DNA from: Planctomycetota bacterium
GTDB lineage: Bacteria; Planctomycetota; UBA1135; GCA-002686595
Direction: 5' to 3'
Length of the DNA stretch: 64,000 nt
Assembly (NCBI GenBank): GCA_016709875.1
Contig: JADJLZ010000018.1
Location: forward strand, 131,599-195,598
Under the pieces are notes generated by a model. The model made no database searches and was not told the DNA's origin. It was given only the letters and a program-made list of their open reading frames with translations. This document shows positions 35,200 through 45,460 of the stretch, piece after piece. The translations under genes and the position numbers were made by a program. Positions within the stretch are counted from its first letter, which is position 1. Each line of letters starts with the position of its first letter.

Positions 35200-37590
35200 A
35201 TGAACGTCCGCAAGTCTCTTCTCTTCTCGCTCCCGCTCGCCGGACTCTCGGCTTGTGGTGGCGGCTCCGGTGGCCATTCGGGAATGGGGCCTTCCGCGCT
35301 CCACTACTCGGAGAATTTCACGCTCTACGTAGTCGATGAGTCGCACGCGCCGCTCGTCCCCACGGTCAGCGGGGCGGTCACGCAGTGGAGCATCTCGCCG
35401 GCGCTGCCCTCGGGACTGGACTTCGATCTGGCGACGGGCGAGATCACCGGTACGCCGCACGTCTCCGCGTTGCGCACGAACTACGTCGTGAGCGCCTCGA
35501 ACGCCTCGGGCGTCGCGCAGACGACGCTCGCGTTCGCGGTCGAGAAGCCCGCGCGCTACGCGTATGTCACGTGCGGCAACGACCGCACGATCGGCATCTA
35601 CGCGATCGACGGTCAGACGGGCATGACCACCCGCCGCGGATTCGTCGCGGGCCAGGCCTGGGAAGGACACCTCGAGAGCTTCCACGCGAACCCGCAGCGT
35701 CCCTTCGGATACTCGACCACCGGCGAAGGCGTGATCACCACCTGGACGGTGGACGAGGCGAGCGGCTGGCTGACGGAACTCGACGTGCTCGCGCTCGACT
35801 TCGGGCCCCACGCCATCGCGGTCTCTCCCGACGGTCGCTTCGTGTACGTCGTGCAACAGAACGACAACGGCGTGACGGTCTTCGACGCCAGCGCTCCGAA
35901 CGGCCTGCTCACGCAGGTCGGCCCCGGCATCGCCTCCGGCCCGCGCCCGAACACGCTCGCGATCAGCCCCGACGGCAGCCTGATGGCCGTCGGTTGCCAG
36001 GGCGACGCAACGAGCGGGCTGGGCAGCATGATGATGCTCTTCTCGATCGATCCGCAGACCGGCGCGCTGGCCCACTTTGGTCCTTCGCTGCTCCTCAACG
36101 GAGTGCGCCCCTCGGCCTGCGCCTTCGCCCCCGACCAAGACACGCTGTTCGTCAGCCTGCCCGAGACCGCGCGCGTGGTGAGCATCGGCTTCAACCGCGC
36201 CACGGGCCACATGCAGTCGCTCGGCGGCTCGTTCAGCGGCACGGACGTCGCCTCGCTCGTGTGTGATCCGCACGGTCAGCGCGTGTGGGCCGTCAACCCC
36301 GGCGCGGGGACGATGAGCACCTTCGACGTGCAGTCCGACGGCTCGATCGTCGCGGCCGGCAGCCTGCCCGCGGGCACGGCACCGGGCAGCATGGCGGTCG
36401 ATCCCGCAGGTCGCTTCCTGCTCGCGGTCGACGCGGGCGCCCAGGAGCTCGCGCACTACGACCTCGACGGGAGCTCGGGCGTGCCCGCGCGCGGCGCGAG
36501 CTGGCTGACGCGCGCGCAGCCGCTGCACGTGTCCTTCGGCCGCGGCGAGCACGCGCTCAGCAGCACCAACCTCGAACTGCTCGCGGCCGACTTCGGCTCG
36601 AGCGAGCTGCGAGTGCACCCGCTCGACGGGCAGACCGGCGCCATCGACGCGGGCAGCGCACTTCCGACCGGCATGGGCCCGCTCTCGGTCGCGGTGGAAC
36701 CGCGCCAGCGCTTCGCCTACACCGGCAACGCGCAGGACAACTCGATCAGCCGCTTCCAGATCGACGGAGCGAGCGGTGCGCTCACCGAGCTCCTGCCGCG
36801 CGCGCCGACGACCGGTGTGCCGGTGTGCGTCACGCTGGGTGCTTCCGGCCGATTCCTCTACGCGGCGATGCGCGAGGTCAACCAGCCGACGGACGGCTTC
36901 GTGTACACGTTCGGCGTCGATGCCTCGACCGGCGCGCTCGCGCTGCTCGGCAGCGTGGTCTGCGGCTACGAGCCGAACTGGCTCGGCGTCGATCCGACCG
37001 GCCAGTTCCTCTACGTCGCGAACGCGGGCAACGGCACGACCAACTCGGCCACGATCGCCGTCTTCCGCCTCTCCGCCGCGACGGGGATGCCGACCGGCTC
37101 GCCGCTCGTGCAGCCCGCGCCCGCTGTGTCGTCGCTGGGCTTCCACCCGACGGGCCGCTACCTGTACGCCGCGCTGCGCACCTCGGGCACCGCGGTGCCC
37201 TTCGCGATCAACAAGGCGGACGGTTCGCTCTCGGCCTTGGGCGCGGGCGTCCCCGCAGTCCACGAGCCGATGGCCGTCAGCGTGACGCCCGACGGTGCCT
37301 TCGCCTACGTCGCCTGCCGCAACGGGACCTCCGCCGGCACGATCGAGCTCTACGCGATCGACGCGGCGACGGGCACCCTGGTGACGCCCGCCTCGCCCTT
37401 CCTCGACGGCATCGCGCCGCTCGCCATGTGCGTGGATCCTTCGGGCAGGTTCCTCTACAGCGCCAACAGCGGCACCGACTCGATCTCGGCCTACTCGATC
37501 TCGGGTGCGGACGGGTTCCTGCAGCCGCTGACGCCGGCTCCCTCCGGGCTCGCCCCCAGCGCGCTGGCCCTGCTGCAGCGCTGGCAGTGA
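35200..37590 (+). CDS. Beta-propeller (lactonase-like) lipoprotein with Ig-like domain
   Basis: The 796-residue lipoprotein (lipobox LAGLSAC, Cys19) has an N-terminal putative Ig domain (about 40-125; WSISPALPSGLDFDLATGEITGTP is the classic He-PIG signature). At least seven repeats of about 45-90 residues follow, of the 6-phosphogluconolactonase/YncE type, such as HAIAVSPDGRFVYVVQQND, NTLAISPDGSLMAVG, PLSVAVEPRQRFAYTGNAQD and LGVDPTGQFLYVANAGN. These form a propeller on the cell surface. Lactonase activity is not implied. The 244-base gap before it is relatively AT-rich for this genome and may hold its promoter, but I cannot place one. Confidence 0.85.
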   Translation: MNVRKSLLFSLPLAGLSACGGGSGGHSGMGPSALHYSENFTLYVVDESHAPLVPTVSGAVTQWSISPALPSGLDFDLATGEITGTPHVSALRTNYVVSASNASGVAQTTLAFAVEKPARYAYVTCGNDRTIGIYAIDGQTGMTTRRGFVAGQAWEGHLESFHANPQRPFGYSTTGEGVITTWTVDEASGWLTELDVLALDFGPHAIAVSPDGRFVYVVQQNDNGVTVFDASAPNGLLTQVGPGIASGPRPNTLAISPDGSLMAVGCQGDATSGLGSMMMLFSIDPQTGALAHFGPSLLLNGVRPSACAFAPDQDTLFVSLPETARVVSIGFNRATGHMQSLGGSFSGTDVASLVCDPHGQRVWAVNPGAGTMSTFDVQSDGSIVAAGSLPAGTAPGSMAVDPAGRFLLAVDAGAQELAHYDLDGSSGVPARGASWLTRAQPLHVSFGRGEHALSSTNLELLAADFGSSELRVHPLDGQTGAIDAGSALPTGMGPLSVAVEPRQRFAYTGNAQDNSISRFQIDGASGALTELLPRAPTTGVPVCVTLGASGRFLYAAMREVNQPTDGFVYTFGVDASTGALALLGSVVCGYEPNWLGVDPTGQFLYVANAGNGTTNSATIAVFRLSAATGMPTGSPLVQPAPAVSSLGFHPTGRYLYAALRTSGTAVPFAINKADGSLSALGAGVPAVHEPMAVSVTPDGAFAYVACRNGTSAGTIELYAIDAATGTLVTPASPFLDGIAPLAMCVDPSGRFLYSANSGTDSISAYSISGADGFLQPLTPAPSGLAPSALALLQRWQ

Positions 37591-37652
37591 GGCTGCGGCG
37601 CCTACCGGGGCACGCGCGGGTTTCGTAGCCTGCGCGGGCCCAGGAGGTCCGC

Positions 37653-39332
<1,680 letters not shown>

Positions 39333-39334
39333 CC

Positions 39335-39778
39335 ATGAAGATGCTCACCACGCTCGCCCTATTGCTCTTCACGGCCTGCGCCAGCCCGCGCGGATCATCC
39401 CCTTCGCGCGAGGCCGAGGTGATGCAGGCCGACCGTCAGTTCGCGTGGGACGTGCAACAGCGCCGGCTGGACGCCTGGGTCGAGGCCTTCGACGCGCACG
39501 GCTCGCAGGTCGACGAGCAGGGCGCGCCGGTCACGGGCCACGACGCGATCCGCGCCTACATGCAGGGCGCGTTCGCGGACATCCGCTTCGAGCTCGAGTG
39601 GGCGCCGGTCGAGGCGCGCGTGCCCGACGGTGGAAACCTGGGCTTCGTCTGGGGCCACTGGACGCTGCGCTCGGGTGCAGAGGAATCGCACGGCCGCTAC
39701 CTCGACATCTGGAAGCGCGGCGCCGACGGGAAGTGGAAGCTCCTCTTCGACGTCGGCGAGGGCGCGCCGAAGAACTAG
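39335..39778 (+). CDS. SnoaL/DUF4440 (NTF2-like) lipoprotein
   Basis: The 147-residue exported protein has the leader MKMLTTLALLLFTAC, with Cys15 as lipidation site. The mature part has the NTF2-like cone pattern: REAEVMQADRQFAWDVQQRRLDAWVEAFDAHGSQVDEQG (helix plus active-site strand), TGHDAIRAYMQGAF, then FVWGHWTLRSG and YLDIWKRGADGKWKLLFDVG. This family often acts as a binding or isomerase domain; no catalytic residue is certain here. It starts three bases after the ggt stop, so it is translated from the same message. The stop overlaps the convergent glycyl-tRNA synthetase as CTAG. Confidence 0.85.
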   Translation: MKMLTTLALLLFTACASPRGSSPSREAEVMQADRQFAWDVQQRRLDAWVEAFDAHGSQVDEQGAPVTGHDAIRAYMQGAFADIRFELEWAPVEARVPDGGNLGFVWGHWTLRSGAEESHGRYLDIWKRGADGKWKLLFDVGEGAPKN

Positions 39779-41133
39779 CGCGCCGGCCGCTTCCAGCTGC
39801 GCATCGCGTTCGCGATCCAGCCCTCGATCTCGGCCACCTTGAGCTTCTCCTGCACCATCGTGTCGCGGTGCCGGATCGTCACCACGTCGTCCTTCATCGT
39901 GTCGCCGTCGACCGTGACGCAGAAGGGCGTGCCGATCTCGTCCTGGCGGCGGTAGCGCCGGCCGATCGCGGCACTCTCGTCGTAGTAGGTGCGCAGGCGC
40001 GAGGTACGCAGCATGCGCTCGATTTCGGCCGCCTTCTCGGGCATGCCTTCCTTCTTCACGAGCGGGAAGATGCCGACCGTGATGGGCGCGATCTCGGGGT
40101 GGAAGTGCAGCACGACGCGCTTCTCCCCTTCGACTTCCTCCTCGTCGTAGGCGTCGATCAGGAAGGTCAGCGCGGCGCGGTCGATGCCCGCGGCGGGCTC
40201 GATCACCCAGGGGAAGTACTTCTCCTTCGTCTCCTGGTCGAAGTAGCGCAAGTCCTTGCCGCTCGCCTCGGAGTGGCGCTTCAAGTCGAAGTCGGTGCGG
40301 CAGGCGATGCCCTCGAGCTCGCCCCAGCCGAAGGGGTACTCGTACTCGACGTCGGTGCAGCCGGTCGAATAGTGCGCCAGCTCGTCCGCGGCGTGCTCGC
40401 GCAGGCGCAGCTTCGCAGGATCGATGCCGAAGTCGGAGTACCAGCTCGCGCGCTCGGCGACCCAGTGCTTGTACCACTGCTCGTTCTGCGCGGGCGGGAT
40501 GAAGAACTCCATCTCGGCCTGCTCGAACTCGCGCGTGCGGAAGACGAAGTTGCCCGGCGTGATCTCGTTGCGGAAGCTCTTGCCGATCTGCGCGATGCCG
40601 AAGGGCGGCTTGACGCGCGAGCTCTCGAGCACGTTCTTGAAGTTGAGGAAGATGCCCTGCGCCGTCTCGGGCCGCAGGTAGGCGATCGAAGAGGAGTCCT
40701 CGGCCGCGCCGACGTGCGTCTTGAACATCAGGTTGAAGGCGCGCGCTTCGGTCAGCTCGCCGCCGCACTCGCCGGGCTTCTTGCTCGGCCGCTCGGGGCA
40801 GCGCGCGTCCTCGATCTTGTCGGCGCGAAAGCGGCCCTTGCACTTCTTGCAGTCCACCATCGGATCGGTGAAGCCCGAGACGTGGCCCGAGGTCTCCCAG
40901 GTCTTGGGATTCTGGATGATCGCCGAGTCCAGGCCGACGATGTCGTCGCGCAGGGTCACCATGCGCGTCCACCAGGCCTCCTTGACGCGCCGCTTGAGCT
41001 CGACGCCCAGCGGGCCGTAGTCGTAGGTGTTGCCGATGCCGCCGTAGATCTCGGAGGCCTGGAAGACGAATCCGCGCCGCTTGCACAGCGACACGATCGT
41101 GTCCATGAACGAGGTGTCCTTGGTCTGACTCAT
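39775..41133 (-). CDS. glyQS: Glycyl-tRNA synthetase, homodimeric (alpha2) type
   Basis: The 452-residue class II enzyme charges tRNA-Gly. The N-terminus has SLCKRRGFVFQASEIYGGIGNTYDYGPLGVELK. Motif 2 is seen as FRNEITPGNFVFRTREFEQAEMEFF, with a CKKC...CPE zinc-like insert before it. The C-terminal anticodon-binding domain ends with DTMKDDVVTIRHRDTMVQ. This is the single-chain form, not the alpha2beta2 glyQ/glyS pair of many bacteria. ATG 41133 begins at the homology (MSQTKDTSFMDTIVSLC); the frame stays open for 49 codons upstream. Confidence 0.96.
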   Translation of the reverse strand: MSQTKDTSFMDTIVSLCKRRGFVFQASEIYGGIGNTYDYGPLGVELKRRVKEAWWTRMVTLRDDIVGLDSAIIQNPKTWETSGHVSGFTDPMVDCKKCKGRFRADKIEDARCPERPSKKPGECGGELTEARAFNLMFKTHVGAAEDSSSIAYLRPETAQGIFLNFKNVLESSRVKPPFGIAQIGKSFRNEITPGNFVFRTREFEQAEMEFFIPPAQNEQWYKHWVAERASWYSDFGIDPAKLRLREHAADELAHYSTGCTDVEYEYPFGWGELEGIACRTDFDLKRHSEASGKDLRYFDQETKEKYFPWVIEPAAGIDRAALTFLIDAYDEEEVEGEKRVVLHFHPEIAPITVGIFPLVKKEGMPEKAAEIERMLRTSRLRTYYDESAAIGRRYRRQDEIGTPFCVTVDGDTMKDDVVTIRHRDTMVQEKLKVAEIEGWIANAMRSWKRPAR

Positions 41134-41177
41134 GCGGGCGAAGAGGGTAACCGCGCCGCGCCGCCGGAGCGAGAACC

Positions 41178-42389
41178 TCAGCCCTTCTGCTCGAGCGCGA
41201 GCAGGGCCATCGCGGTCGTGTAGACCGGTCCGGCGGCGTAGCTCCAGCGATCCGGCACGAGCCAGGCGCCGCGGCCGCAATCCTCGGACTTGTGGTCCTG
41301 CAGGCCGATCAGAACCTTCCGCAGCACGCGATCCCAGGCCTGGAAGTAGCGCGCAGGACGGGCCTGGTCGTAGGCCGCGAGCGCCTGCGTTCCGTGCAGC
41401 CAGTAGTAGTAGTCGATCGAGAGGCCGTCATCGGAGACCGTGGGCAGGTCCACCGAGATGCGCTTGGCCGCAGGCTCGATGAAGTCTTCCGCGGAGCTCG
41501 GATCGAGTTCGAGCGCCAGGCGCAGGCCAACCGAGCTCATGCAGGTCGGGTGGTACGTGAACTGGTCGTCGCGGCCAGACACCTTCAGGCCGGCGTTCCT
41601 GGGGTCGTTGTAGCCGACGAGGCCGTCGCGCGCGCGACACCAGCGCACGAAGTTCGCGGCACCCGCGAGCGCCGATGGGTCGACCACGAGGCCCGCATCG
41701 CGCGCCGCGACGAGCGCCGCGGCAGCCCAGCTCGTGCACGAGACGTCGGAGTCGTAGAGCTCGCGCTTCTGCATCTCGTTCGGCTCTGCGGTCGCGAACT
41801 TCTGTTCGATCTCCATGCGCGAGTTGTAGCGCCAGCCCCAGCTCCCCTCCCCCGACGGGCTCGGCCGCTGCGCGTGGACGAGGAAGTCGACGGCGCGTTG
41901 TGCGGGCTCGAGCTCCTTCGCGTCCTTCGTCGCGGCGTAGTGCTCGACCAGCGCGAGGGTCGCGAGCGCCTCGTTGTAGAGGAACGAGCGGTCCTTCGAG
42001 AACGAGCCCTGCTCGTTCTGCTGCGAGCGCAGCCACGCGAGCGCGCGCTCGGCGGGCTCCCCTGGCGCGCCTGCGCGCAGGAACGCGAGCGCCGCGAGCG
42101 CGGTACTGCCGACGTCGTAGTGGTCCACCCAAGCCACCTTGGAGGCGCCGTGCTCGAAGCTCTCCCGGCAGCCCGCGTCCACGCCGCTCGGCCGCCAGCT
42201 CCCGTCGGGCAGCTGGTGCCGCGCGAGCCAATCCAGCCCCGCTTCGACAGCGCGCCCGCGCGCGTTCGAGGATTCGCCGGAGGATTCCTGCGCGGCTGGA
42301 CGCGACGGACCCGCGGCGTTTTCGCTGCGGCAGGCTTCGAGCAGGAGCGGGGCGCAGAACACGACCAGACCGGGGAGTGCGAGCTTCAT
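41178..42389 (-). CDS. Prenyltransferase/squalene-cyclase-repeat lipoprotein
   Basis: The 403-residue exported lipoprotein (lipobox LLLEAC, Cys20) has an alpha/alpha toroid built from repeats such as VEAGLDWLARHQLPDGSW, LAWLRSQQNEQGSFSKD, VDFLVHAQRPSPSGEGSWGW and RYFQAWDRVLRKVL. The Gln-Trp-type motif of the squalene-cyclase fold is visible. There is no DxDD catalytic motif, so it is probably a binding protein rather than a cyclase. ATG 42389 begins the leader. It is separated by 49 bases from the TlpA-like paralogue downstream on the same strand. Confidence 0.72.
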   Translation of the reverse strand: MKLALPGLVVFCAPLLLEACRSENAAGPSRPAAQESSGESSNARGRAVEAGLDWLARHQLPDGSWRPSGVDAGCRESFEHGASKVAWVDHYDVGSTALAALAFLRAGAPGEPAERALAWLRSQQNEQGSFSKDRSFLYNEALATLALVEHYAATKDAKELEPAQRAVDFLVHAQRPSPSGEGSWGWRYNSRMEIEQKFATAEPNEMQKRELYDSDVSCTSWAAAALVAARDAGLVVDPSALAGAANFVRWCRARDGLVGYNDPRNAGLKVSGRDDQFTYHPTCMSSVGLRLALELDPSSAEDFIEPAAKRISVDLPTVSDDGLSIDYYYWLHGTQALAAYDQARPARYFQAWDRVLRKVLIGLQDHKSEDCGRGAWLVPDRWSYAAGPVYTTAMALLALEQKG

Positions 42390-42438
42390 GCACCGCAAGC
42401 TAACGCCTTCCCGCCGCGGCGTTACCGGCATTCCTCGC

Positions 42439-44229
42439 TCAGCGTGGCGCGCGCTTGGCCTCGACCTGCGCGACAAGCTTCCCGATCAGCGCCTGCTGCT
42501 CGGCCCAGGGCAGGTTCCTGCCGCGGATGACGCCCTCGGCGTCCACGACGAACACCGCGGGCGTGACCTGCACGCTCCACATCCCGGCGACGTCGCTGGC
42601 GCGCGAACCGAGCAGAGCGCAGCGCCAGTCGATCCCGAGCGCGGCGAGGCGCTCGCGGAAGCTGCGTTGCGTGTGGGTGTCGAGCACCCCGCCGATCAGG
42701 CGGAAGGGACGGCCTGCGAAAGACTGGATCAGTCCGCGGCGCTGCTCGATCTCCTCAGGCTGCATGCCGTGTACCGAATCGCCGAAGTCGATCAGGCACA
42801 GGAAGCCCTTGTACTCCTCGAGCTTGAACGCGAGGCCCTCCTGGTCGGTGCCGCGGAAATCGGGCGCCGCGTGCCCCGGCCAGACGTTGAGCAGGCTCGA
42901 GAGCAGCGCCTGTGCGTGCGCGGCGCACTCCTCGGTCGGATGCTCGCGCAGCAGGCGCTCGAGGTCGGCGCGCGCAGCCTCCCAGTCCGCCCAGCGGTTG
43001 TGCGCGGTGTGGACCATCGCGCGCGCGAGCAGCGCGAGCGCCTGCGCCTTGGGCGCGCTGCCGTCGTCGATCGCAGGCTGCAGCGCAGGCTCGAGCCATT
43101 CCACCGGGTAGGGCACTGCGGATTTCGTCAGGTCGACCATCACGCTCGTCACGAGCGGCTGGCCGTGGTACTGGCGCGCGAGAATCTCGACCAGCCCCAG
43201 GCGCGCGCGCGCCCAGGTCGTCACATCGCCGGGTGCACGCGACATCAGCCACTGCTGCAGCCACGCGAGACCGAAGCCCATGCCGTTGCCCTCGGCCTGC
43301 TGGTAGGCGGGATAGATCCGGTTGACGAACTCGCGCGCCTGCGGTCCGCCGGCGGCCGCCACGGGCAGGTACTTCTGGTTCCAGGCGTGCATCGGCTGGG
43401 GCGGCCACTGCGAAGGATCCTTGCCGGCTCTCTGCAGCTCGCGCACTGCGTCGACCCAGGCGAGCTCCGCCACGATGAATTCGGACTCGAGCTTGGCGTG
43501 GACGCGGCCCGCGACCTCGCGTGCGGTGCGCGTGCCCGGGTGAACGAGCAGGATCTCGTCGTACAGCCCCTGCACCTGGCGCTGGATCTCGGGCGAGCTC
43601 TCGCTGCTGCGGTCGGCGAGGGCCCACGCCTCGAGCAGCAGCGCGCAGGCCTGCGCCTGGGAGTCCTTCGCCGCGTCGTGCGCGTGCTTCACGAGCGCGA
43701 GGAAGCGCTCGCGACCGAAGCGGTCGAACAGCGGTCGCAGCGCCTGCAGCGCGTCCTCCACCGTGCGGTGCTCAGGATGCGTGCGCAGGAGCTCGTCGAG
43801 GGCCGACGCGGCAGCCGCGGTGCAGCGCTCGGATTCGGGGAAGGCGTTCCCTGCCTGCTGCACCATCCACAGCAGCGCGTCGGGGTCGCCGGCCTTGCCG
43901 AGCTCCTCGAACCTCTTCCACCAGGCGGGCGCGGGGTGCACGGGCGTACCCTTGGGGTCGCGTCGCTCGAGCGGCAGCCCGGCGTTGGCGCGATCGTAGG
44001 TCAGGAGCGCCGTGCTGTAGTCGTTCAGTGCTCCCACCCAGGCGTTGTTGAGCTGCACGAACTCCGGCGAGAGGTCCTTGGCGTCGGGCTTCTTCTTCGC
44101 CGAGCGCCCGCTGGGGCGGCCCTGTGCGGGCGGACCCGGGTCCTGCGCGGCGGCGGTCGCAAGAGCCTCCGGCAGGGAGCTGCCGGCGAGAAGGACGAGG
44201 CCGAGGAGGAGCCGTTGGGCGGAGCGCAT
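42439..44229 (-). CDS. TlpA-like paralogue without redox centre
   Basis: The 596-residue exported protein (leader RLLLGLVLLAGSSLPEALA) has a long helical repeat region and a C-terminal thioredoxin-like domain (about 455-590) with HAAPDFRGTDQEGLAFKLEEYKGFLCLIDF. Where its two neighbours have DFWGFW-U-PPC it reads DFGDSVHGMQ, so both redox residues are gone and the domain cannot act as a thiol oxidoreductase. The later strand VTPAVFVVDAEGVIRGR keeps the cis-Pro. It probably binds or scaffolds the partners of its paralogues. ATG 44319, with GGGAGG upstream, would place 30 residues before the leader and is less likely. Confidence 0.75.
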   Translation of the reverse strand: MRSAQRLLLGLVLLAGSSLPEALATAAAQDPGPPAQGRPSGRSAKKKPDAKDLSPEFVQLNNAWVGALNDYSTALLTYDRANAGLPLERRDPKGTPVHPAPAWWKRFEELGKAGDPDALLWMVQQAGNAFPESERCTAAAASALDELLRTHPEHRTVEDALQALRPLFDRFGRERFLALVKHAHDAAKDSQAQACALLLEAWALADRSSESSPEIQRQVQGLYDEILLVHPGTRTAREVAGRVHAKLESEFIVAELAWVDAVRELQRAGKDPSQWPPQPMHAWNQKYLPVAAAGGPQAREFVNRIYPAYQQAEGNGMGFGLAWLQQWLMSRAPGDVTTWARARLGLVEILARQYHGQPLVTSVMVDLTKSAVPYPVEWLEPALQPAIDDGSAPKAQALALLARAMVHTAHNRWADWEAARADLERLLREHPTEECAAHAQALLSSLLNVWPGHAAPDFRGTDQEGLAFKLEEYKGFLCLIDFGDSVHGMQPEEIEQRRGLIQSFAGRPFRLIGGVLDTHTQRSFRERLAALGIDWRCALLGSRASDVAGMWSVQVTPAVFVVDAEGVIRGRNLPWAEQQALIGKLVAQVEAKRAPR

Positions 44230-44343
44230 CGTGATAAGAATCCCCTGCGGACAGGCGAGATGCCAGCCGACACTCCTACGGAACCGCCCGCGGGCGGTTG
44301 GGCCGGGGATCGAAGGCATTTTTTTCGGCCTCCCGAATGCGCC

Positions 44344-45459
44344 TCAGCGCTTCTCGGCGGGTTTGGAGTCGTGCTCGAGCTCCGCCAGGAGCGTCTCGAC
44401 GGCCCGGTCCATCGCCTCGTCGCGCACGCCGGTGAAGCGCACGATGCCCTTCGCGTCGAGCACGTAGATGGTCGGGAACGCGTGCACGCCCCAGTCGCGC
44501 ACGATCGCGCCGCCGCTGCGGCCCTCGAGCACGTTGCGCCAAGTGACGCCTTCCTTCGGCGCGCGCTCGCGGAAGGTCTCCGGCGCGTCCGTGTTGATCC
44601 CGATCAGGGCGAAGGGCTTGTTTTTCTGACGCTCCACGAGCGCCTTTTCATGGGGCAGCATGGCCCGGCAAGGCGGTCACCAGAAACCCCAGAAGTCGAG
44701 CACGACGACTTTGCCGCGGTAGTCCGAGAGCTTGAACGCGACGCCATCGGCGTCCTTGGCGACGAAGTCCGGCGCGAGCTTCCCGACCGCGAGGCCGACC
44801 TCGGGCTCCCCGCGCGCAGCGCGCGCCGCGGCGCTGTCGGCGAAGTCCTGCTGCAGGCGCTTCTCGAACTCGGCGGCCTGGATCGAGGCGAGCCCCTTCG
44901 AGCCGCGCGGGCGCGCGAGCGAGCCGCGGTAGAGCGCCTCAGCCGCGAGTTCGCGCTGCTTCGTCCGCTTCACGAAATCGAGCAACGCCTCGTCCACGAG
45001 TGCGGGCGGCGCGTCGAGGTACAGGCTCGTGAAGGCGCGCACGAGGTCGCGCTCGAGCGTCGAGTTCGAGCAGGCTTCGACCGCGGCGAGCACGCGCGTG
45101 CGCCAGGCCTCGTCGCGCGCAGCACCCTCGAGGCCGGGATGCGCGGCCGTGAACTGCAGCGCCAGCCACAGGCGCGCGCCGATCGAGCCGCGCTGGGCGA
45201 GCTCCTCGACGCGCGGCCAGAACGCGATGGAGGGATGCGGCGGCAGCGCCGACGGATCGCTCTCTCCCGCCTTGCGCAGCTCGTCGAGGCGCTGGTCGTA
45301 GGCGTGACGCGCCGTGTTGAACTCGCCCGCGAGCGCGAGCAGTTCCTTTTGCAGCGGGTCGGGAATCGGCTCCTGCGCGGTGGAAGCCTGCGTCGCGGGC
45401 GCGGCGGGAGGAGGCTGCTGCGGCAGCGCGAGGGCAAGCGTGAAGAGGAAGTTCAGCAT
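44344..45459 (-). CDS. TlpA-like selenoprotein, downstream copy (TGA read as Sec)
   Basis: Translated through the internal TGA at 44679-44677, the product is 371 residues. It has a leader (MLNFLFTLALALPQQPPPAA), a helical region of about 200 residues, and a thioredoxin-like domain beginning at VGKLAPDFVAKDADGVAFKL. The centre is KVVVLDFWGFW-(TGA)-PPCRAMLPHEK. TlpA/AhpC-type proteins have Cys at the TGA position, giving C-x-x-C. After the TGA the same frame continues with ALIGINTD, WGVHAFPTIYVLDAKG (cis-Pro) and the last helix. The second Cys, of PPC, is intact. A stem-loop follows the TGA. Read as a stop, the protein would end one residue before its active site. It starts one base after the upstream copy's stop. 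Confidence 0.85.
44641..44679 (-). promoter_or_regulatory. bSECIS-like stem-loop following the Sec TGA (downstream copy)
   Basis: Two bases after the TGA (44679-44677) CGCCUU (44675-44670) can pair perfectly with AAGGCG (44646-44641). Inside it GGGC (44666-44663) pairs with GCCC (44656-44653), closing a six-base loop CAUGCU. The loop starts 14 bases after the TGA, near the distance known for the E. coli fdhF element. The loop G is at position four, so the fit to the published bacterial SECIS consensus is partial. Confidence 0.6.
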
Positions 45460-45460
45460 C

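Noticed and set aside
44282..44299. Perfect palindrome AACCGCCCGCGGGCGGTT as terminator of the Sec operon
   Set aside because: The only T run nearby (44317-44323) is on the plus strand side, and the palindrome lacks one on the minus strand.
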